Both the position numbers and the translations under genes were made by a program. A DNA stretch of 64,000 nucleotides, taken from assembly GCA_022570795.1 (NCBI GenBank), contig JAKUDP010000005.1, positions 1,028,002 to 1,092,001 of the forward strand. The letters are read 5' to 3'. This DNA is from Sphaerulina vaccinii. Taxonomy: Eukaryota; Ascomycota; Dothideomycetes; Mycosphaerellales; Mycosphaerellaceae. Positions 1 to 10,856 of this stretch are shown piece by piece. The notes beneath the pieces were generated by a model. The model made no database searches. It saw only the letters and a list, made by a program, of their open reading frames with translations, and had not been told where the DNA came from. How positions within the stretch are numbered: the first letter of the stretch is position 1; each line of letters opens with the position of its first letter.

Positions 1-845
1 TGATGTGCTACTGGCGGTCCAGGTATGGCGTACGATAGCAGACGCGGACCTCAGGATTACTAAATAAATACTAGCATACCTCCGCCGCAGTTGAGCTAGC
101 TATCGAGCTAGAGCAGCACGACTCTCGTCACGATCTCCAATTCTTCCTGGAGAGTATAGAAATTGACACTGTCAAGCTAGCCCTGGATTTCGCGCGCGCA
201 TTCAGACTGCCTGTCGCACGGCAAAGATGTAAAGATCTTCAAAACCTGGTGTGGCATGTCGCATCAGATTTCCAAGGACTTCTAGCACTGCATCAAATGT
301 GGCTTAAAGGAGAGCTCGACGAGACCCCGTGGTGTGCTTGTGCAGTCTCCGAACAATTGTCTCGCAAAGAGATGTCCCAAGTCCCGGGGCTCCTGCGCTT
401 GAACAACATGGGTATCTTTAGTACGTGGATGAGCCTCTTCGAAGACAGCCGATGCCCAGACTCAGGTCGTCCGATCCAGACTCGGGATCGTCTGGCCTTC
501 ATACTGGCAGCAGAAAACGACTCGATGCACTCTAGGCTGCTCCAGATCCTTCAACAGCACCAAGACTTGATAGTCCAGGCTTGCAAGATTGGACCCGGAG
601 GAGAGCGACATTTTCTCACTCCAGATACGCAATGGGAGGACTGGCAGCGCGAACAAAAGGTCGGGAGTACTGAGTGGGAGCCAGCTATGATATTGGAATT
701 CGACGGTGGAGAGGATGATCCCGTATTTGACCTGCAGAACCTAGTAGCTTGCAAGCCGGTGCTGTTCGAAATTGTTGGAAGGCACTGGAGACCAGTGGAT
801 GTTGTTGGCATAGTCGAGCAGTCGTTCGCGCAGGCTATTATATAG
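1..845 (+). CDS. Hypothetical protein, 5' end cut by the window edge
   Basis: I do not recognise the family. The last exon is open from 75 to 845, well upstream of the first in-frame ATG at 297, so the gene begins outside the window. A 52-nt intron fits at 23-74: donor GTATGG, branch TACTAA near 57-62, acceptor CTAG. It joins DVLLAVQ from positions 2-22 in phase to HTSAAVELAIELEQ. The visible C-terminal part of about 260 residues is soluble, mildly acidic and Leu/Gln-rich, with no signal peptide, membrane segment or catalytic motif that I can see. The LALDFARAF and LLALHQMW stretches suggest an alpha-helical fold. The intron position is inference; an alternative acceptor at position 90 breaks the frame. 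Confidence 0.5.
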
Positions 846-1982
846 CGCAACTGGAAGGAGCTTACCTCTAGCCCCAACTTTCACAGTAAGAATGACTGCG
901 CCACCCTCAGTGTTGTTCTGTTAACTTCACAATCTCTAGCTAAACAATTGATGTGTCAGTTTCTTCTTCCTCATCTTCTGCCCCCTTCTCTTCCCTCGTC
1001 CAGCCGTTCTCGGCGTTTCGCTATCCGGCTGTGGATGAGCTCATTGCCGAAGTCGCTATGGTCACTTTGCTTTCTGTGACAGCGGTGTCCGTCCGTACTT
1101 TGCTATGGTCTAGGTCCCCTTCTTGCGGCGAGAGAGAGCTTCAGCGCAGTTGGACTCTGCCCCAAACTTAGCGCTGGCGTGGTCCGTTGGCAGCAACAAA
1201 GGAAAGGGTGGGCGCGAGTTTTTTCGTACCAATGCTGCAATGTTCTTCAGCTTGCTTTGCTATTGCAGGCTCATTCAGGTCAACAAGGAAGCTTGAATGA
1301 TGCGCCTGACAGCTAACGTAGAGACCGAGTCGGCCATAAGCTTATCATGAGAGCCGTGCGTTACAATCTCCTGAATGATCGTGCCATATCTGCTCTGCCG
1401 TTGAGCTGTCTTCAGGGAGTACTCTGTCTCCTCGAGTTGTTCTTGTCCTTGTAGCAAAGTCTGAACAGCGCAAGCATGTCTAAAGAGCTCCACTGAATGA
1501 TTCCAACGAACGCATCATCCCTAGCATGTTCAGCCTTTTGTGTCATTTGTAACGCATGCAGATACATTGCGTGGCGTTGGAACTACGGGATCGTCATAAG
1601 CAGCAAGAAAAAGGGGTAGATAAAGCAACCGCTAAAGGCGGTATAAGCCCAGTATAGTAGCATGATCGTGATGAGACACAAGACACCGTCAAGAGGTTTT
1701 ACAGTATGTCGAGTGGTTACTAAGCAACGCGGACGGTACCAGCCGCCCTTCTTTCTTTCCTTTCTATACCTCTCAGCAACCACCTTCCGTGTAACTGATT
1801 CCATCTACCTAATGTAGGTGATCGACAAGTATTCACGGTTACAGGACTCCAAACTTTCTTCTTTTGCCCCTCCTCCTCGAGCTCCCGGATTCGAATAGCT
1901 CGCAGTCACTCTGCATAACAAGAAATGTCAAGAAGTCGCCGAAAACACGATTTCTGCTTCCCATAAGATCAGATTCGGCTCT
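846..1982. other. Gene-poor stretch, nothing supported
   Basis: Only short open frames with non-ATG starts and no recognisable family occur here. I see no RNA gene, repeat or intact promoter. Confidence 0.5.
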
Positions 1983-2802
1983 CTAGCGCGCAAGCACATG
2001 CCTTCCGATAGCCCTGGCATAATCATAAGCCCTCTCTAAAGCGACTGACAGCCCTGACACCGTTAGTAGACATTGGGTATTGTGTTGAAGGCTGCTCGGG
2101 CTTACTTGCCAGAAGAAGGAGCTCGAAATCATCATCGCTACGCCCCAGCTGCCACAAGAATCTGCCAATGATGAGACATGACTTCTCGTCTGGTAACGCC
2201 ACCTTGTGTTCGGACATATCTTGCGCCCATTGAGCCTCGAATTGATCGACTAGAGCTTTGCAGCTCTTGCATGCAGACGCTGAAAGCCATTCGTCGTTCC
2301 AATACACTTTCGAGGTTTGCCTGCCAGTCTCGATTCGATTAACGTAGTGGGCGATTGGCGTGGTGCCCGTGACTGTACACTTCGCGAATCTGGTAAGCAG
2401 CCTCTTTTTGACGATGGTCGGCTCCCACGATACAAGATATTCGACTGGCTCCGAGCCACGCTCTGGTGCGGTGCTACAGCGCTTTCCTATGACACGCCGA
2501 ATTGTCCACTTGTGATAATCTGCAGGAAGGTCCAAATCGGCCGAGGTTCCCGGCTCTGCTTCGCGAGCGGCCTCCAAGACAGCGGCAAGCTGATTTGCGT
2601 CACGAGTATGAGAAGTCTCTGCCTGCATCTCTACCTGAGAGCTATCCCCGTCCGGTATCGAACCCTTCTTATCCTTTATCGAATTCTTCTCATCCTTTAT
2701 CGAACTCTTCTCATCCTTTATCGAACTCTTCTCGTCTTTGATCGGACGCATGCTCCCTGCCTGATTTTTTGATATCACAAATCTTGCTTTGAAGGACTCC
2801 AT
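1983..2802 (-). CDS. Chromo-like domain protein with N-terminal heptapeptide repeats
   Basis: Two exons (2802-2106 and 2053-1983) joined over a 52-nt intron with donor GTAAGC, branch CTAACG and acceptor GTGTCAG give 255 residues; without splicing the frame runs into unrelated sequence. The start is the first in-frame ATG at 2802 (MESFKARF). Residues about 20-45 repeat a SSIKDEK heptad four times. Around residues 95-140, the segments WTIRRVIGK and EYLVSWEPT followed by a basic stretch resemble a chromodomain, which in other proteins binds methylated histone tails. A helical C-terminal half ends in a basic tail. The chromo assignment is by eye, and the aromatic-cage residues were not all located. 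It could be a degenerate retroelement-type chromodomain protein or a lineage-specific nuclear protein. Confidence 0.6.
2655..2746 (-). repeat. 21-bp tandem repeat, about four copies
   Basis: A unit resembling TCCTTTATCGAACTCTTCTC recurs about four times with one or two changes per copy. On the minus strand it encodes the SSIKDEK heptads of the chromo-like protein. Such an array can change copy number by slippage without shifting the frame. Confidence 0.85.
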
Positions 2803-3304
2803 TATTGAATCTTGGTTTACAATGAAGGATTGTGTTGATATGGGGACGGGCACAGTCGATCACAGGAGGACTACTATATATTCTTAAGAATGCAGACCGA
2901 ATGCCCATTTGCATAAGCTGAATGTAAGACGTTGGTAGCGTGCAAGGCTTTCATGTAGCTGTTCTGGGTTTCAGTATATGCCGTTCTGGGAAAGGGAATA
3001 ACAGCCACGGAATTTCAGTAGTGTCTGATCGTGAAGTGCTAGCGCCATCACGCTATGACAAACCTACGACTTTGCGAGTATGAAGGCCATGCGAAGAGGA
3101 GAGCTATGTCAATAATGTCTCTACTTCAAGAGAGACAAGCTGGATCAGGAAAAAGCCAAGTCGGAAAACGAGAGTTACTGCTACATACATAAGACTTATT
3201 GACGGTACTCTAGACAAGCTGCGACGACATCAACTAGCTCGAGGAAATCGCATCCAACATCGGAACCTATTACCTTCTTTCACAATTAGCACTACACGGA
3301 GCAG
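2803..3304. other. Intergenic, nothing supported
   Basis: This lies between two minus-strand genes. It should hold the promoter of the chromo-like gene, but no clear TATA box or other element is visible. Confidence 0.4.
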
Positions 3305-4389
3305 TCAGCATACTGCTTCTGCTTTAAACACCACTGAATTTCCGCCTTCTTGACCATCGGCGAACGGATCATCTATTCGCACCCTAGGCACCCTATGCAC
3401 CCTGGAGCGGGCCTGCTGCCACCACTTCACAAAGCTATTGAGCAGTGGCCTTAACGTAGGTAGGCACGCGCTGATGATAGCGGCGTTGTATTCTGCTTGA
3501 GACCAGGAGCATTCCTCGAAAGCATCCCAGAGAACGTCTGGGCCGAGCTTGGTATCGAGCATCACCGCCAGCCTGACAACAGAAATTATGATGACCCTAT
3601 CCTATGTCAACAGTTTTACACGCAGACATATACGCCATAACTTACAAGGCGCCGCACGAGACGGCAATAGCAACGCCAATGTTTTCAGTTTTCTTAAGCT
3701 TCTCTCCGTCCCTCATTAAGCTCACCCTGGTGATGAACCATAGAGGCAATGCAAGTATCGCAGCATCGGTCAATATATTAGGCACCGCGTTGCCAATATA
3801 GAAACTTTGCAAGTTGCCACATTTGCGAGGATCGTTCCACATGCTAGAAGTTGGATGGCATATCAAGACACTCGCAAGCACCTGTAGACTCCTTAGTAGA
3901 GGACTTCACTTAAGCCTTCACACTTACAATAGCCAGACACCACACGCATACGAGCACCATCAACGGCCAGAACACATGAAGGAAGTACTGAAGTGTCCCG
4001 AATATCCGTTTGTACATTAGGAGTATTGAGATCTTCGTTGTAGTTAATATTATGGTGTAAGAGAGCTCCCACGCAAGGAGATTCTTCATGAAGTAGGTCG
4101 TGGCGTCTGGTGGTGCGCAGTCGTAATGCAGGCCAAAGCCATTCATAGCTACGGGAATTGTCGAGATCGCGGTGCCCAGAGATAGTAACAAAGGCACAAG
4201 CAAAAGCCAATCGTCTGCATGGTATCTTTTTCGTTCAATGATACCACCGTGTGTCGATTCTTCTTTCTGGGGTCGGCAGTACAATCGCAGACAGTAAAAG
4301 AATGCCGCGAGAAAAAATGTCGCGAAGGACACGACCGGGAATTGCCATCGACGATCCGCTGTGCAGTCGCTAGACTCTGGAGAAAACAT
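3305..4389 (-). CDS. Rhodopsin_dom integral membrane protein (PTH11-like group)
   Basis: Three exons (4389-3928, 3881-3646, 3596-3305) with introns of 46 and 49 nt give 329 residues. Both donors are GTAAGT, and each join preserves the frame. The protein has about seven hydrophobic segments, the first following RRWQFPVV near residue 12. Family hallmarks visible are an acidic DDWLLL after the first segment, TTTKISILLMYKRIF mid-protein, CHPTSSMW before a later segment, and NILTDAAILALPLWFI. This fungal family is greatly expanded. Some members are plasma-membrane receptors such as Pth11, but most have no known ligand. There is no CFEM domain at the N terminus, so the ligand and role here are unknown. 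The longer open frame starts at TTG, so the ATG at 4389 (MFSPESSD) is preferred. Confidence 0.8.
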
Positions 4390-4945
4390 CTTGAAGAGCG
4401 TCAGGTCGCGTTTGCAACGGACCAAACGCAGAGGAAACGTAGGGCATATAAGCCTGCTACGGCGGGGCTGATCGATTGCTTGTCACAGGAGGGTCAACTC
4501 CTCTCGCGGCTGCATCGCTCTGAAAGTCAGTTCCTGATATGCGCCTGCAATGCTCATCACCTGGTGAGGAGTATGATCGTATACCGGCCAGGATCCTGGA
4601 AGTGTATCGCACGCCATATAGTCCTTGCTTTGTGATACTGTCGTTCGCTTTCATCGCTTTCGGAGAGAACTGTCGATTGTACCTGTGTGATATTGAAACT
4701 CTCTGAGCTTCCCTTGTATTCAACTGTATCTGGCGGGCAGGCATCTGGGGCCTGTTTCCCGATAACAGCGGTACTGATATGCGAACCTTGAGTGGCTTGA
4801 TGCCGAAAATCCGCAAATTCTGGCATTGCAGTCCGAGTCTCAGCTGTGGTAAGGATGATCGAAGGGAGCCATCCGCACCCATGCCATATAAGATGCGCGA
4901 TGGCAGCTGTGGGCCGCAGTCTTGCGAACACGCTCTTTCACATTC
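4390..4945. other. Divergent intergenic region
   Basis: This separates the minus-strand membrane protein from the plus-strand hydrolase and should contain both promoters. Open frames on both strands here have no recognisable content. Confidence 0.4.
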
Positions 4946-5760
4946 ATGGAGAGACCGACAATTCTTTTGGTGCCGGGAGCATGGCACACTCCTGGCCATT
5001 ACAGCTCGTTTGTGCAATGGTCCCAGTCACAAGGAATGAGAACAGAGGTTGTCACTCTGCCGAGTTGCAGCGGGTTCCCTACTGAGCATGACTTCGATAA
5101 CGACGTTGCTCAGGTGTCGCAACGGCTTCATGCCCTTCTCGACGAAAGCCGCGACGTTGTCGTTCTGGCACACAGCTATGGCGGGTTGGTAGCATGCGAA
5201 GCGATGCCACGCATCCACACAATCGGGACTGGGAGGGTCATAGGAATCGTCTTCGTAACGGCTTTCACTCCGCTGCTGGGCCGCTCATTGCGCTCTCTAC
5301 TGCCTGCGGGAATACCTCCATGGATGAAGTTCCAGGTAATGCTCGCGGTTTGCGCTTCGCGAGAAATACAACTAACATAGCCCAGGGTCAGCAGTGTGTC
5401 GCTGACGATGCTTCAGCATTGTTCTACAATCAGGTCACAGAACCCACTCGTTCCCAGATGGCAGCAGCACTCGTCCCTCTCAGTGCTTCGGTCTTTGACA
5501 GGCCAGCACAATCGGAGCACTGGGCAGCGTACCCGTGCTTCTACATCCGGTGCGGAGAAGACCAGGCACTTCCCCCACAGGTACAGGATGGTTTCATCCG
5601 AAGAGCTGATATTGGCGTGCTGGATCTGCCCAAAGCCGACCACTTTCCCTTCGAAAGCTGTCCTCGAGAGCTGCTTCTGATGATCATGACACTCTGTGAT
5701 TATGAGCAAAGCCGTACAGACAATCGCGGAGGAGGGTGCGAGGTCGAGGTCGGTAGCTGA
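4946..5760 (+). CDS. Alpha/beta hydrolase
   Basis: Two exons (4946-5335, 5386-5760) with a 50-nt intron (GTAATG, branch ACTAAC, acceptor CCCAG) encode 254 residues. The N terminus PTILLVPGAWHTP carries the oxyanion-loop motif of the fold, VLAHSYGGLVACEA is the nucleophile elbow (G-H-S-x-G type, here AHSYGG), FYIRCGEDQALPP precedes the usual acid, and KADHFPFESCP supplies the catalytic His. Proteins of this size in fungi are mostly uncharacterised esterase-like enzymes. No signal peptide or cap domain is visible, so it is probably cytosolic; the substrate is unknown. The start at ATG 4946 (MERPTILL) matches the family start; the upstream in-frame TTG is not used. Confidence 0.82.
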
Positions 5761-6015
5761 GGAATCAGCCCCGGACACTGCACTGAAGGTAAAGAACTAG
5801 CTGCGTTCGATGGCTTTGAGTCGTACAAGTTGTTTGAGGTTGTTCTGGTTTGCGTCTGGTCTTCTGTAATTGTAGCTGATGACGAGCGTTGCACGATTGT
5901 GCTTTTTCCTTGGCCTGACTAAGCAAAGTCCCTCTTCCAAGTTCTAATTCTCCCTCCCTCGCTTCCTTGCACTTCATACCTTACGACCACAACGCGACAT
6001 CAACCTCTCGAACCG

Positions 6016-6582
6016 ATGATTTACACATGTCGTCCTGTGCTATGCTTGGATCTCTACGCGCGCTGCCGCCTCCGCACACGCCCACGGCTCTTCCAACGTC
6101 TGTACACCGACGCGAAACTGGCCGCAAGCTCCGAGTCCGCACTAGTTCCGCTATACGATCACAGTCCACGCCATGTTAGCATCGGTATCGTAGATGCATG
6201 GGACACCTTTCGACAACTGGTCGCACCATATGCTACTCTCCCAGCTACGCGAAGCTGTCGATACGAGAACGCTTTCGAGTCTACATCATATATGAAGCTA
6301 AGTGTCGCAACGAAGGCACCTTTTCGACACCCTATACTGCTGGGTCATCTCGAGCTGCATGGCATCATGAGCTCGACGAAGGGACAATCGATCGTAGAAA
6401 TCACGATGGACCTACAAAAGGACTTCACAGGCACAGTCCGAGCTAAAGACCTTCGTAGCGACAAGACTACCTGCATGACCTACAGACTGAGCAGCCATCC
6501 CGAGTATGTTCTACACAGAACTCTTCCGCCCTTGATGCTAACGCAAAGCCATCGTAGCCAATCCTGCCTGCTGCCAATATAG
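6016..6582 (+). CDS. Hsp70 substrate-binding-domain-like protein without an ATPase domain
   Basis: A single exon of 188 residues. Residues about 50-150 follow the beta-sandwich substrate-binding domain of Hsp70 in order: HVSIGIVDAWDTF (LGIETxGGVM position), LVAPYATLPATRS (LIxRNTTIPT position), then after a variable stretch PILLGHLELHGI (LLGxFELTGI) and IVEITMDLQKDFTGTVRAKDL (IEVTFDIDANGILNVSAxDK). The upstream 250 bases show no nucleotide-binding domain, and the family's C-terminal lid is missing. It may be a truncated descendant of an Hsp70-like gene or a genuine peptide-binding protein without ATPase control. The residue pattern is seen directly; function is inference. Confidence 0.6.
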   Translation: MIYTCRPVLCLDLYARCRLRTRPRLFQRLYTDAKLAASSESALVPLYDHSPRHVSIGIVDAWDTFRQLVAPYATLPATRSCRYENAFESTSYMKLSVATKAPFRHPILLGHLELHGIMSSTKGQSIVEITMDLQKDFTGTVRAKDLRSDKTTCMTYRLSSHPEYVLHRTLPPLMLTQSHRSQSCLLPI

Positions 6583-7191
6583 CGGGACGTTCTTGACGAT
6601 TCCTCACAAGTGCTTAATCCTGCACCGGTTGTTATTCGCGGTAAAACGACCGGGTGGCTTTTGCCTAGTAACGTCCATCAGCACGCTGAGCCATGTCCAC
6701 GTAGACCAATTCACGCTCACTTCTCTTGCTGCAGGGTGCCTGCGTTTGTGACAGCAATGGTTATTTGTTTCTGGACGTACGCGCCACTAGAAGCTTGTTG
6801 GTAGGTCCTTCTCATGGCCGGCAAGACAGCCTTGGTTTGCGACATTCGGTACGGTATCTGCAGCGATAGTTATGGTGGTTTTGTCGCAGGAGAGTCGCGA
6901 GTGAACCATCAAGAATTTCAGAGGAGGCATCAACTTCACGGAGGAGTCGAAGATCAGACAAGCTGGCAACGCGAATGGGGCTCATTACAGAGTCTCGCAT
7001 GCAAACGGGTGGGTGATGCTGATGGACCGTGTCAACCTGGACTCTGATACAGTCCTCCATATGCATATGGGGGTTCTGCACTTTGTTGGCAAAGACGCAA
7101 TCGGCACGATTGTCTTCTCATTGGGCAAAGTCTGTCAGTATGCCCTTCTGAAATCCCCCGTATGCATATCAGGGACTGTATGCAATTGGCA
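6583..7191 (+). other. Unassigned region ending at the transposon insertion site
   Basis: Several short open frames (for example from 6814 and 7013) show no recognisable family. If a gene once crossed this point, the MULE insertion would have split it: the right flank resumes at 10857 in the same target copy. I could not reconnect a convincing reading frame. Confidence 0.3.
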
Positions 7192-7200
7192 CGTCCAGGG
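7192..7200. repeat. Left 9-bp target-site duplication of the MULE
   Basis: CGTCCAGGG directly abuts the left terminal inverted repeat and recurs at 10848-10856 next to the right one. A perfect 9-bp duplication is typical of Mutator-like elements. Confidence 0.9.
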
Positions 7201-7350
7201 GGCGATCCTTATAATGAGGCAGAACTCGGACCACCTGCACAGCCGCAGCGGAGTACGCCGGGCATGCCCCGCAAGACTAATTTGTATAGCGCGCCCATAC
7301 AAATTAGTCTAAGACATGATGTTTCTTATACTCTTCGCATATAGACCTTA
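7201..7350 (+). repeat. Left terminal inverted repeat of the MULE
   Basis: The reverse complement of 10698-10847 matches this stretch, with about two differences in the outer 105 bases and increasing decay inward. The outer part still carries normal CA and TG content, unlike the interior from about 7380. It contains a perfect inner hairpin at 7274-7310 with 14-bp arms (AGACTAATTTGTAT) and a 9-nt loop. Confidence 0.88.
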
Positions 7351-8579
7351 CTATCGCTGCAAATAAAGCTGAAGTTTTGTAGTAAGAGCTATATACTATT
7401 AATTCTAAGATATTATTATTATTGTTTACTCGTTTGCTACCTTACTATCTACAACCTCGCTATCTACTCGCTACCTCTTCTTCCTCTCTGCCCTTACTAC
7501 TTTCGGCGCTAGCGCCTATATTAGTATAATAGATATAGGTACTTTAATATCGTGCTTTGCAAAGTAGCTACTTAATACTAGCGCTATTAATAAGACTTTG
7601 ATCTGCCTTTTTGCGTCGCTACGAGTAGTAGAAGGTACGAAAGGCGTATCTTTTAGCTCGGTATATATCCTCGTAGGCGCTAGAACAACGCCTCTACTAT
7701 GCTTAATCTTAGTAATTAGGTCCTTAACCTATATATTAATATAAGATATAATAGCTATCTATATCTTCTAAAGCTATATATTTATTACTACCTCTCGTAC
7801 CTCTTTACCTACTGCAACAAGCTCTTAATTATTAATAAGGCTATAGTATTTGTCTTTTATAAACAAGTTCGCCTACTTTATTTTTGCTATGCGCTAGTTA
7901 GAAGCTATAGCAACTGCCTCTTTGTCCACCTCTTATTTCTCGACTAGTACTTGCTCTATTGCGAAATATAGCTCGAAGCTAGACTTATACTATATGCTTG
8001 TCTATCGGTTATAGTCGTTATTAGTAAGAACGTCGAATATAATATAGTAGTACTAGATATATCGATAGGGTATCGTATACTTATAGTAGTAAGAATAGTC
8101 GCATTTGCTATCTAAAAGATAATCTGGCGTATTGCGCTAGTTATTGTTTTGAGCGTCTAGTTTGCTATACTTTAGCTTATCGGCAATTAGCTTCTAAACT
8201 AGCTATAGTAAGCTCGCTATCTATAGATAAGTTGTCGTAATAGAATAGTATATTATATAAAATTTGCCGTCTACTATCTAAGCTCGTCGATTAAATGTCG
8301 CTAGTACTATGTCGTTATATCGATAGAGGCCGTCTAATAAGAAGAGTATTATCTTTCGCTTTATAGACTACTTTAATAACAAGTAGTAGTTTTTAAAATT
8401 GCTAGTAGTCTTAATCTATAATAGAATAGCGCTATAATTATAGTAATAGTAAGCCTAGAGCCTGCGCTCTCGCTATATAGTTATACGAATATACTTCTAC
8501 TTCTATAGTAGTATTAGTCTGTCGATGCCGTAGCCTACTTTAGATAGGTACTTATATACCTTCTATATCGAATCTAGTA

Positions 8580-9120
8580 TCCCTATCTCTATATGCCTAT
8601 ACTTTACTACTTTAAGGAAGTGTTCGAGAGTTCTCGATAGTACGCGGCCCTTGAATTATTCGCTAAGTATCCTCTTATAGTGCTATTAGTATAGGAAATA
8701 AGAGACTATAGTCTCGCTAGCAATAAGCCTAGGAAATGCGTACTTAATAGCTATTTGTTCTGCGCTAGAGTCGTCTATAATAAAGTATCTGCAGGCCTAT
8801 AGAAATCTAGTTACTTCGTAGTACTATGCCTTAATTGTCTTAATACTTTTACTAATTATAATTCTATCCTCTCGTAGTAAGAGCTATTACGCGACAATGC
8901 GGTAGGTATTTGTTCTATCGCGCACTATAATACTAAAGAGCTTCTATTTAAGAATGTTTGTTTTATAGGTAGAGTCTATAATTGCGACAGCTCTATACCT
9001 CTATAACAAGTATAGATTTTCTTATATAGCAAATACTAGAGACTCTAAAAAGTTGCTATCAAACGCCTTTACAATCTTAATATATTTAGTAAAGTATTAC
9101 TCTATCGAAGAAGAATATTA
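8580..9120 (-). pseudogene. MULE transposase remnant, many stops
   Basis: Reading one uninterrupted minus-strand frame from about 9060 to 8640 gives LESLVFAI, then AVAIIDSTYKTN, LFSIIVRDRTNTYRIVA, RYFIIDDSSAEQIAIKYAFP and finally two stops followed by HYKRILSE. These match the MULE transposase order: the LFFA-type segment, D-x-TYKTN with the first catalytic Asp (codon 8976-8974), the second D segment, and the C-x-W-H region where the Trp codon appears as TAG. Only nonsense and missense changes are seen over this stretch and no indels, as RIP would produce. The original frame very likely extends further in both directions. Confidence 0.78.
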
Positions 9121-10697
9121 GTTAAGAACTACTCTAAAGTTAACTAAGTTCTAATAGTAGAATAACAAAAGCCGAACGTAGGCCGGCCGGTCTAGGCTCT
9201 ATAAGCTAATTAGATTATTAGGATCCGATTTAACTATATATAAAAGTAGGTCGATATAAGCTTTTAGTATCAAATATAAGTAAACGAAAATATAACTTAC
9301 TAGATTCTAAGTACTCGATTGCTTCTTTGACCTATACTAATGCCGATTTCTTATTGCTTTAATACTAAATATCTAGATACTTTGCACGATATCTTCGAGA
9401 CATATTTAATATAGCCTAAATATCGAATTTTAGAGCGCTAGCACAATCCAAATAGTCGCTTCCGATGCTAGTCGTAGTACTATCTATTGCTCGACAAGTC
9501 GCTACTATTCTATACCTATAAGCAACCTCCTACTTAGCAAGTATAAAGTAGTAAGAGCTTATCTTCTTAGTGCGAGATAGCGCAATATTATAGTTGTAAG
9601 GTAGCGATTGTAGGCTCTTATTCTTATAGTCGCCTTTGACCTAAATACGATAAGAGAATAAGTACTTAACTAGCAATATCTAGTACTTATTCTTCTTATA
9701 GTCGTATTTATATAGCGTACTAGGAGTTTCTTTAGGTACTAGTCGATATGTCGTATTAATATTCAAGATAGCCGGATAGTAGACGCGAATATATATACTA
9801 TGCTCGCGTTACTTAGAGACGTCGTCTATATACTTCGCAGACACCCTCTGCTATTGCTCGCTATATCGATAGATAAAGTAGTAATTCTACGTATAATACT
9901 CTAGCAAGAAGTCTCTATTAGCGCTATCTAGTCGCCAAACTCTATTAGAAAATAGCTAGTAGCGACACTTCTACTTAGGTATGTATTTAAAGTTGTTAGT
10001 AATAAAGAGATACTTAGTTTCTACCTTAATATTAACCGGCACCTCTATTAATTCGACAGACCTACTATCGAAATTGCGACTATACTATACTTTCGAGAAC
10101 TTATTATCTAATATATACTTTATAGGTTTTGCCTCCTCTTTGTCTATCTTCTTATCTTCCTCTATAGTAGTAGTAGTAATAGCTTCTTTTTTAATTGCTA
10201 GATCCTTATATAGTATGCGTACTAGTACAACAACAATAGGTATTTCGACAGGCGCTAATAACTCTAACTCGTATATAGTAGTATCAAAATCGAAGCCCTC
10301 AATATTATCGAATTATCTAGGTAGTACCTTATCTACAAACTATTTCTTAGTAGTTATAATAGCTAGTATATCGACTATTATTATATCTAGATTGCCTTTA
10401 TTAAAAGAGACTATATCGAAGAGACTGCTGTTACCCTTGTAGCCCTCGAAGCTAGCGCTATTAAGTAGCGTATTATTATTAACCTCTTCCTTATACTACT
10501 ACTTACCTATCTAGGTATCTATCGATATATTCTATATAGGTATAGTATTGCTAGCGACATTGCGAACTTCTTCGACGAGGCGCGCGAGGTCCTCTAGCGC
10601 TATATCTACGTCTATTTTGGTAGCAAGAGACTAAGAAATTGTAACTCTATAACCGATAATATAATAGCTAGATTAGGTAACAACAACGAGGTCAAAA

Positions 10698-10847
10698 GAG
10701 ATAGTATATAGTCTAAGTATAAGAAACATTATTAATTAGACTAATTACTATGGGCGCGCTATACAAATTAGTCTGGCAGGGCATGCCCGGCGTACTCCGC
10801 TGCGGCTGTGCAGGTGGTCCGAGTTCTGCCTCATTATAAGGATCGCC
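10698..10847 (-). repeat. Right terminal inverted repeat of the MULE
   Basis: Inverted copy of 7201-7350. The hairpin arm facing the interior carries TTACTAT where the left copy has TTTGTAT, so the palindrome is imperfect here. Confidence 0.87.
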
Positions 10848-10856
10848 CGTCCAGGG
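10848..10856. repeat. Right 9-bp target-site duplication of the MULE
   Basis: CGTCCAGGG, identical to the copy at 7192-7200. Confidence 0.9.

Larger units (their letters stand above)
7201..10847. mobile_element. Mutator-like (MULE) DNA transposon, 3.65 kb, RIP-degraded
   Basis: The element is bounded by long terminal inverted repeats starting GGCGATCC and ending GGATCGCC, flanked by the 9-bp duplication CGTCCAGGG. About 105 bp at each end are nearly identical, and similarity continues with decay to about 150 bp. Inside, the minus strand keeps a transposase reading frame with MULE motifs but many TAG/TAA stops. The interior is AT-rich and almost lacks CA and TG dinucleotides while keeping CG, the expected outcome of RIP acting on CpA. 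No intact protein is coded. The near identity of the ends suggests a fairly recent insertion or sparing of the ends from RIP. Confidence 0.92.

Noticed and set aside
9981..10442. 153-codon open frame inside the transposon, rich in Ser, Thr, Ile and Leu
   Set aside because: It lies in the RIP-mutated AT-rich interior on the strand opposite to the transposase remnant; composition reflects TA-rich DNA, and there is no family resemblance.
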